Notes under the pieces: model-generated | The model's database searches: none | Seen by the model: only the letters and a program-made list of their open reading frames with translations | Told to the model about the DNA's origin: nothing | Part shown: positions 63,060 to 64,000 of the stretch, in pieces | Numbering within the stretch: position 1 is the first letter of the stretch | Layout of the letters: each line of letters opens with the position of its first letter | DNA from: CAJCJE01 sp035948315 | Lineage (GTDB): Bacteria; Actinomycetota; Actinomycetes; Mycobacteriales; Pseudonocardiaceae | Length of the DNA: 64,000 nt | Assembly: GCA_035948315.1 (NCBI GenBank) | Contig: DASZJG010000002.1 | Coordinates: 62,001 to 126,000 of the forward strand | Direction: 5' to 3' | Program-made: the position numbers and the translations under genes

Positions 63060-63350
63060 CTAGCGGACGATGCGGGCGATGATCCCGGTGACCACGAGCC
63101 AGAAGACGGCGGCGAGACCGTAGTTGAGAATGATCGCCACGTCGTAGTTGGCCGGGTTGAACAGGCCGGGGAAGAACAAGGCGAGTGGGTCCGCGATGGA
63201 GCGGAGGAAAACGAAGAAGGCATTCGTCTGGTTGGCGCCGAAAATCAACATCAGGATGTAGACAACTTCGATCAGCGCGAACAGCGCACCGATGCCCGTG
63301 ATCACCCTGGCGATCGAACCTCGGCTCGATAAGCCACGTCTTGTTGTCAT
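63060..63350 (-). CDS. Small membrane protein, paralogue of its neighbour
   Basis: 96 residues with AGGAGAC before ATG 63350. Two hydrophobic segments (RVITGIGALFALIEVVYILMLIFG and LNYGLAAVFWLVVTGIIARIV) and the same layout as the following gene. The pair is probably co-transcribed and divergent from the leu operon. Function unknown; a two-helix scaffold is likely. Confidence 0.75.
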   Translation of the reverse strand: MTTRRGLSSRGSIARVITGIGALFALIEVVYILMLIFGANQTNAFFVFLRSIADPLALFFPGLFNPANYDVAIILNYGLAAVFWLVVTGIIARIVR

Positions 63351-63448
63351 GTCTCCTGGGATGCCCGGTTCGACGTCCTCACAAACCTGAAGGCGGCCTG
63401 GTCCTGGGGATCTGTGTCCCACTGGCCGGTCGGCGGGCACCTCCCACG

Positions 63449-63478
63449 TTGTCGTTGGCCGCCCGGTGTGGTTAGTCT
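63449..63478 (+). promoter_or_regulatory. Promoter of the leu leader
   Basis: TTGTCG (63449-63454) and TAGTCT (63473-63478) with an 18-base spacer. TAGTCT is six bases before GTG 63485, so the leader peptide itself is predicted to be leaderless. Confidence 0.6.
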
Positions 63479-63484
63479 TGGGCC

Positions 63485-63532
63485 GTGGCGCTGGCTCTTG
63501 CTCTCCTGCTTCCTCGCCGCGACGGGGTCTGA
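63485..63532 (+). CDS. leuL: leuA leader peptide
   Basis: A 15-codon frame encoding MALALALLLPRRDGV, with five leucines among residues 3-9 using CTG, CTT, CTC, CTG and CTT, and a stop just before the loop of a strong hairpin. This is a classical attenuation leader: ribosome stalling at leucine codons when leucine is scarce should prevent the terminator from forming. Leader peptides with runs of Leu codons upstream of leuA have been described for actinobacteria. No ribosome binding site precedes the GTG, which fits leaderless translation. Confidence 0.8.
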   Translation: MALALALLLPRRDGV

Positions 63533-63556
63533 TCCGACCGGCCCCCCGTCGCGGGG
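63517..63556 (+). terminator. leuA transcription attenuator hairpin
   Basis: A perfect 11-base stem CCGCGACGGGG / CCCCGTCGCGG (63517-63527 with 63544-63554), loop 16, followed by GGTTTC. Its 5' arm overlaps the last codons of the leader peptide, so ribosome position controls it. Confidence 0.75.
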
Positions 63557-63607
63557 TTTCAGCGTGCTGCCAGTCGACCCCAACCGGCAAGCAGGAGTCT
63601 TTCCACC

Positions 63608-64000
63608 ATGAGCAGTGAAGCGCGTCCGACCAACATCAGCCGCATCCGCATTCCGAGCCGTCCGGCTCCCGCCGACCAGCCCGCCTGGAATCCGCAACGC
63701 GGTAGTTCCATGCCGGTACATCGCTACCGGCCGTTCGAGGAACTGGTCGAACCGATCACCCTGGCCGACCGGACCTGGCCGGACAACCACATCACCAAGG
63801 CCCCGCTGTGGTGCGCGGTCGACCTGCGCGACGGCAACCAGGCGCTGATCGACCCGATGTCGCCCGCCCGCAAGCGCCGCATGTTCGAGCTCCTGGTGCG
63901 GATGGGCTACAAGGAGATCGAGGTCGGCTTCCCGGCGGCCAGCCAGACCGACTTCGACTTCGTCCGCGAGATCATCAACGACGACGCCATCCCCTCCGAC
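63608..64000 (+). CDS. leuA: 2-isopropylmalate synthase (3' partial)
   Basis: The first 131 codons are in the window and run off its end. AGGAG about nine bases before the ATG fixes the start. The actinobacterial LeuA N-terminal extension (PTNISRIRIPSRPAPADQP, then MPVHRYRPFEELVEPITLAD) leads into the catalytic TIM barrel: PLWCAVDLRDGNQALIDPM holds a metal-binding aspartate, followed by YKEIEVGFPAASQTDFDFV. It condenses acetyl-CoA with 2-oxoisovalerate, the first step of leucine synthesis. Its position after ask-asd matches Rv3710. Confidence 0.96.
   Translation, partial: MSSEARPTNISRIRIPSRPAPADQPAWNPQRGSSMPVHRYRPFEELVEPITLADRTWPDNHITKAPLWCAVDLRDGNQALIDPMSPARKRRMFELLVRMGYKEIEVGFPAASQTDFDFVREIINDDAIPSD

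Noticed and set aside
63351..63607. T-box riboswitch for leuA
   Set aside because: No specifier loop or T-box sequence; the Leu-rich peptide and hairpin give a complete attenuator instead.

Overview
The window is a very G+C-rich chromosome segment with dense coding, many GTG starts, WhiB and mycothiol-type proteins, and a long run of genes in the order known from Mycobacterium tuberculosis Rv3667 to Rv3683. Together these point to an actinomycete of the order Mycobacteriales/Pseudonocardiales, most likely a Pseudonocardiaceae-type organism; the genus cannot be fixed from the sequence. No prophage, transposase, CRISPR array or large biosynthetic cluster is visible, so this looks like core chromosome with a few rearranged patches.

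Bases 1-10200 hold cell-wall sugar recycling (RpiR-type regulator, murQ), a WYL regulator facing a DinB-like protein, 5-oxoprolinase subunits pxpB/pxpC, a class IV aminotransferase, a Fur-family regulator overlapping ygfZ, a beta-keto acid cleavage enzyme, and an RsiG-type c-di-GMP-binding anti-sigma factor. Bases 10500-15000 hold arfB and an acetate block: a degenerate Fic-fold protein, a repeat-rich control region, an acetate transporter (satP) and acetyl-CoA synthetase (acs). Bases 15000-19800 hold accessory enzymes (tannase/feruloyl esterase, NYN-OST-HTH protein, SRPBCC protein, mycothiol-dependent enzyme, hydrolase).

Bases 19900-41800 are the conserved actinobacterial block: AT-hook protein, Holin-X protein, EphE-like hydrolase, marP, CoA-type NUDIX, thioredoxin-like protein, nth, small membrane protein, crp, a PHP/MBL/NUDIX operon, an oxidoreductase, an unrecognised pair of paralogous genes, ridA, two ArsA/GET3-like ATPases, whiB4, ponA2, YqeY, a metallophosphoesterase and a proline tRNA. 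The theme is envelope and redox/acid stress plus peptidoglycan synthesis. Bases 42000-52500 are more variable: an S9 peptidase, ohr, flavin reductase, a lipase, a secreted protein, a FurA-like regulator missing its metal/wing segment, an MFS transporter, an archaeal-type ATPase, a Fic AMP-transferase, and a mosaic of duplicated 5' leader plus a transporter remnant. Bases 52500-64000 carry a gluconokinase-like kinase, asd and ask (with an internal start for a second subunit), a mannosyltransferase-like membrane protein, nitroreductase, LysR-kynU, a LAYTG-anchored surface protein, and leuA preceded by a leucine-rich leader peptide and attenuator.

Across the window, twelve transcription units begin with TANNNT followed by exactly six bases and then GTG or ATG, the signature of leaderless transcription. 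Convergent gene pairs are separated by long, nearly perfect hairpin terminators. The most noteworthy items are the RsiG double motif with one altered residue, the unrecognised paralogous pair at 31185-33231, the Fic pseudoenzyme beside the acetate genes, the satP repeat cluster, the duplication mosaic at 50510-52102 and the leuA attenuator.
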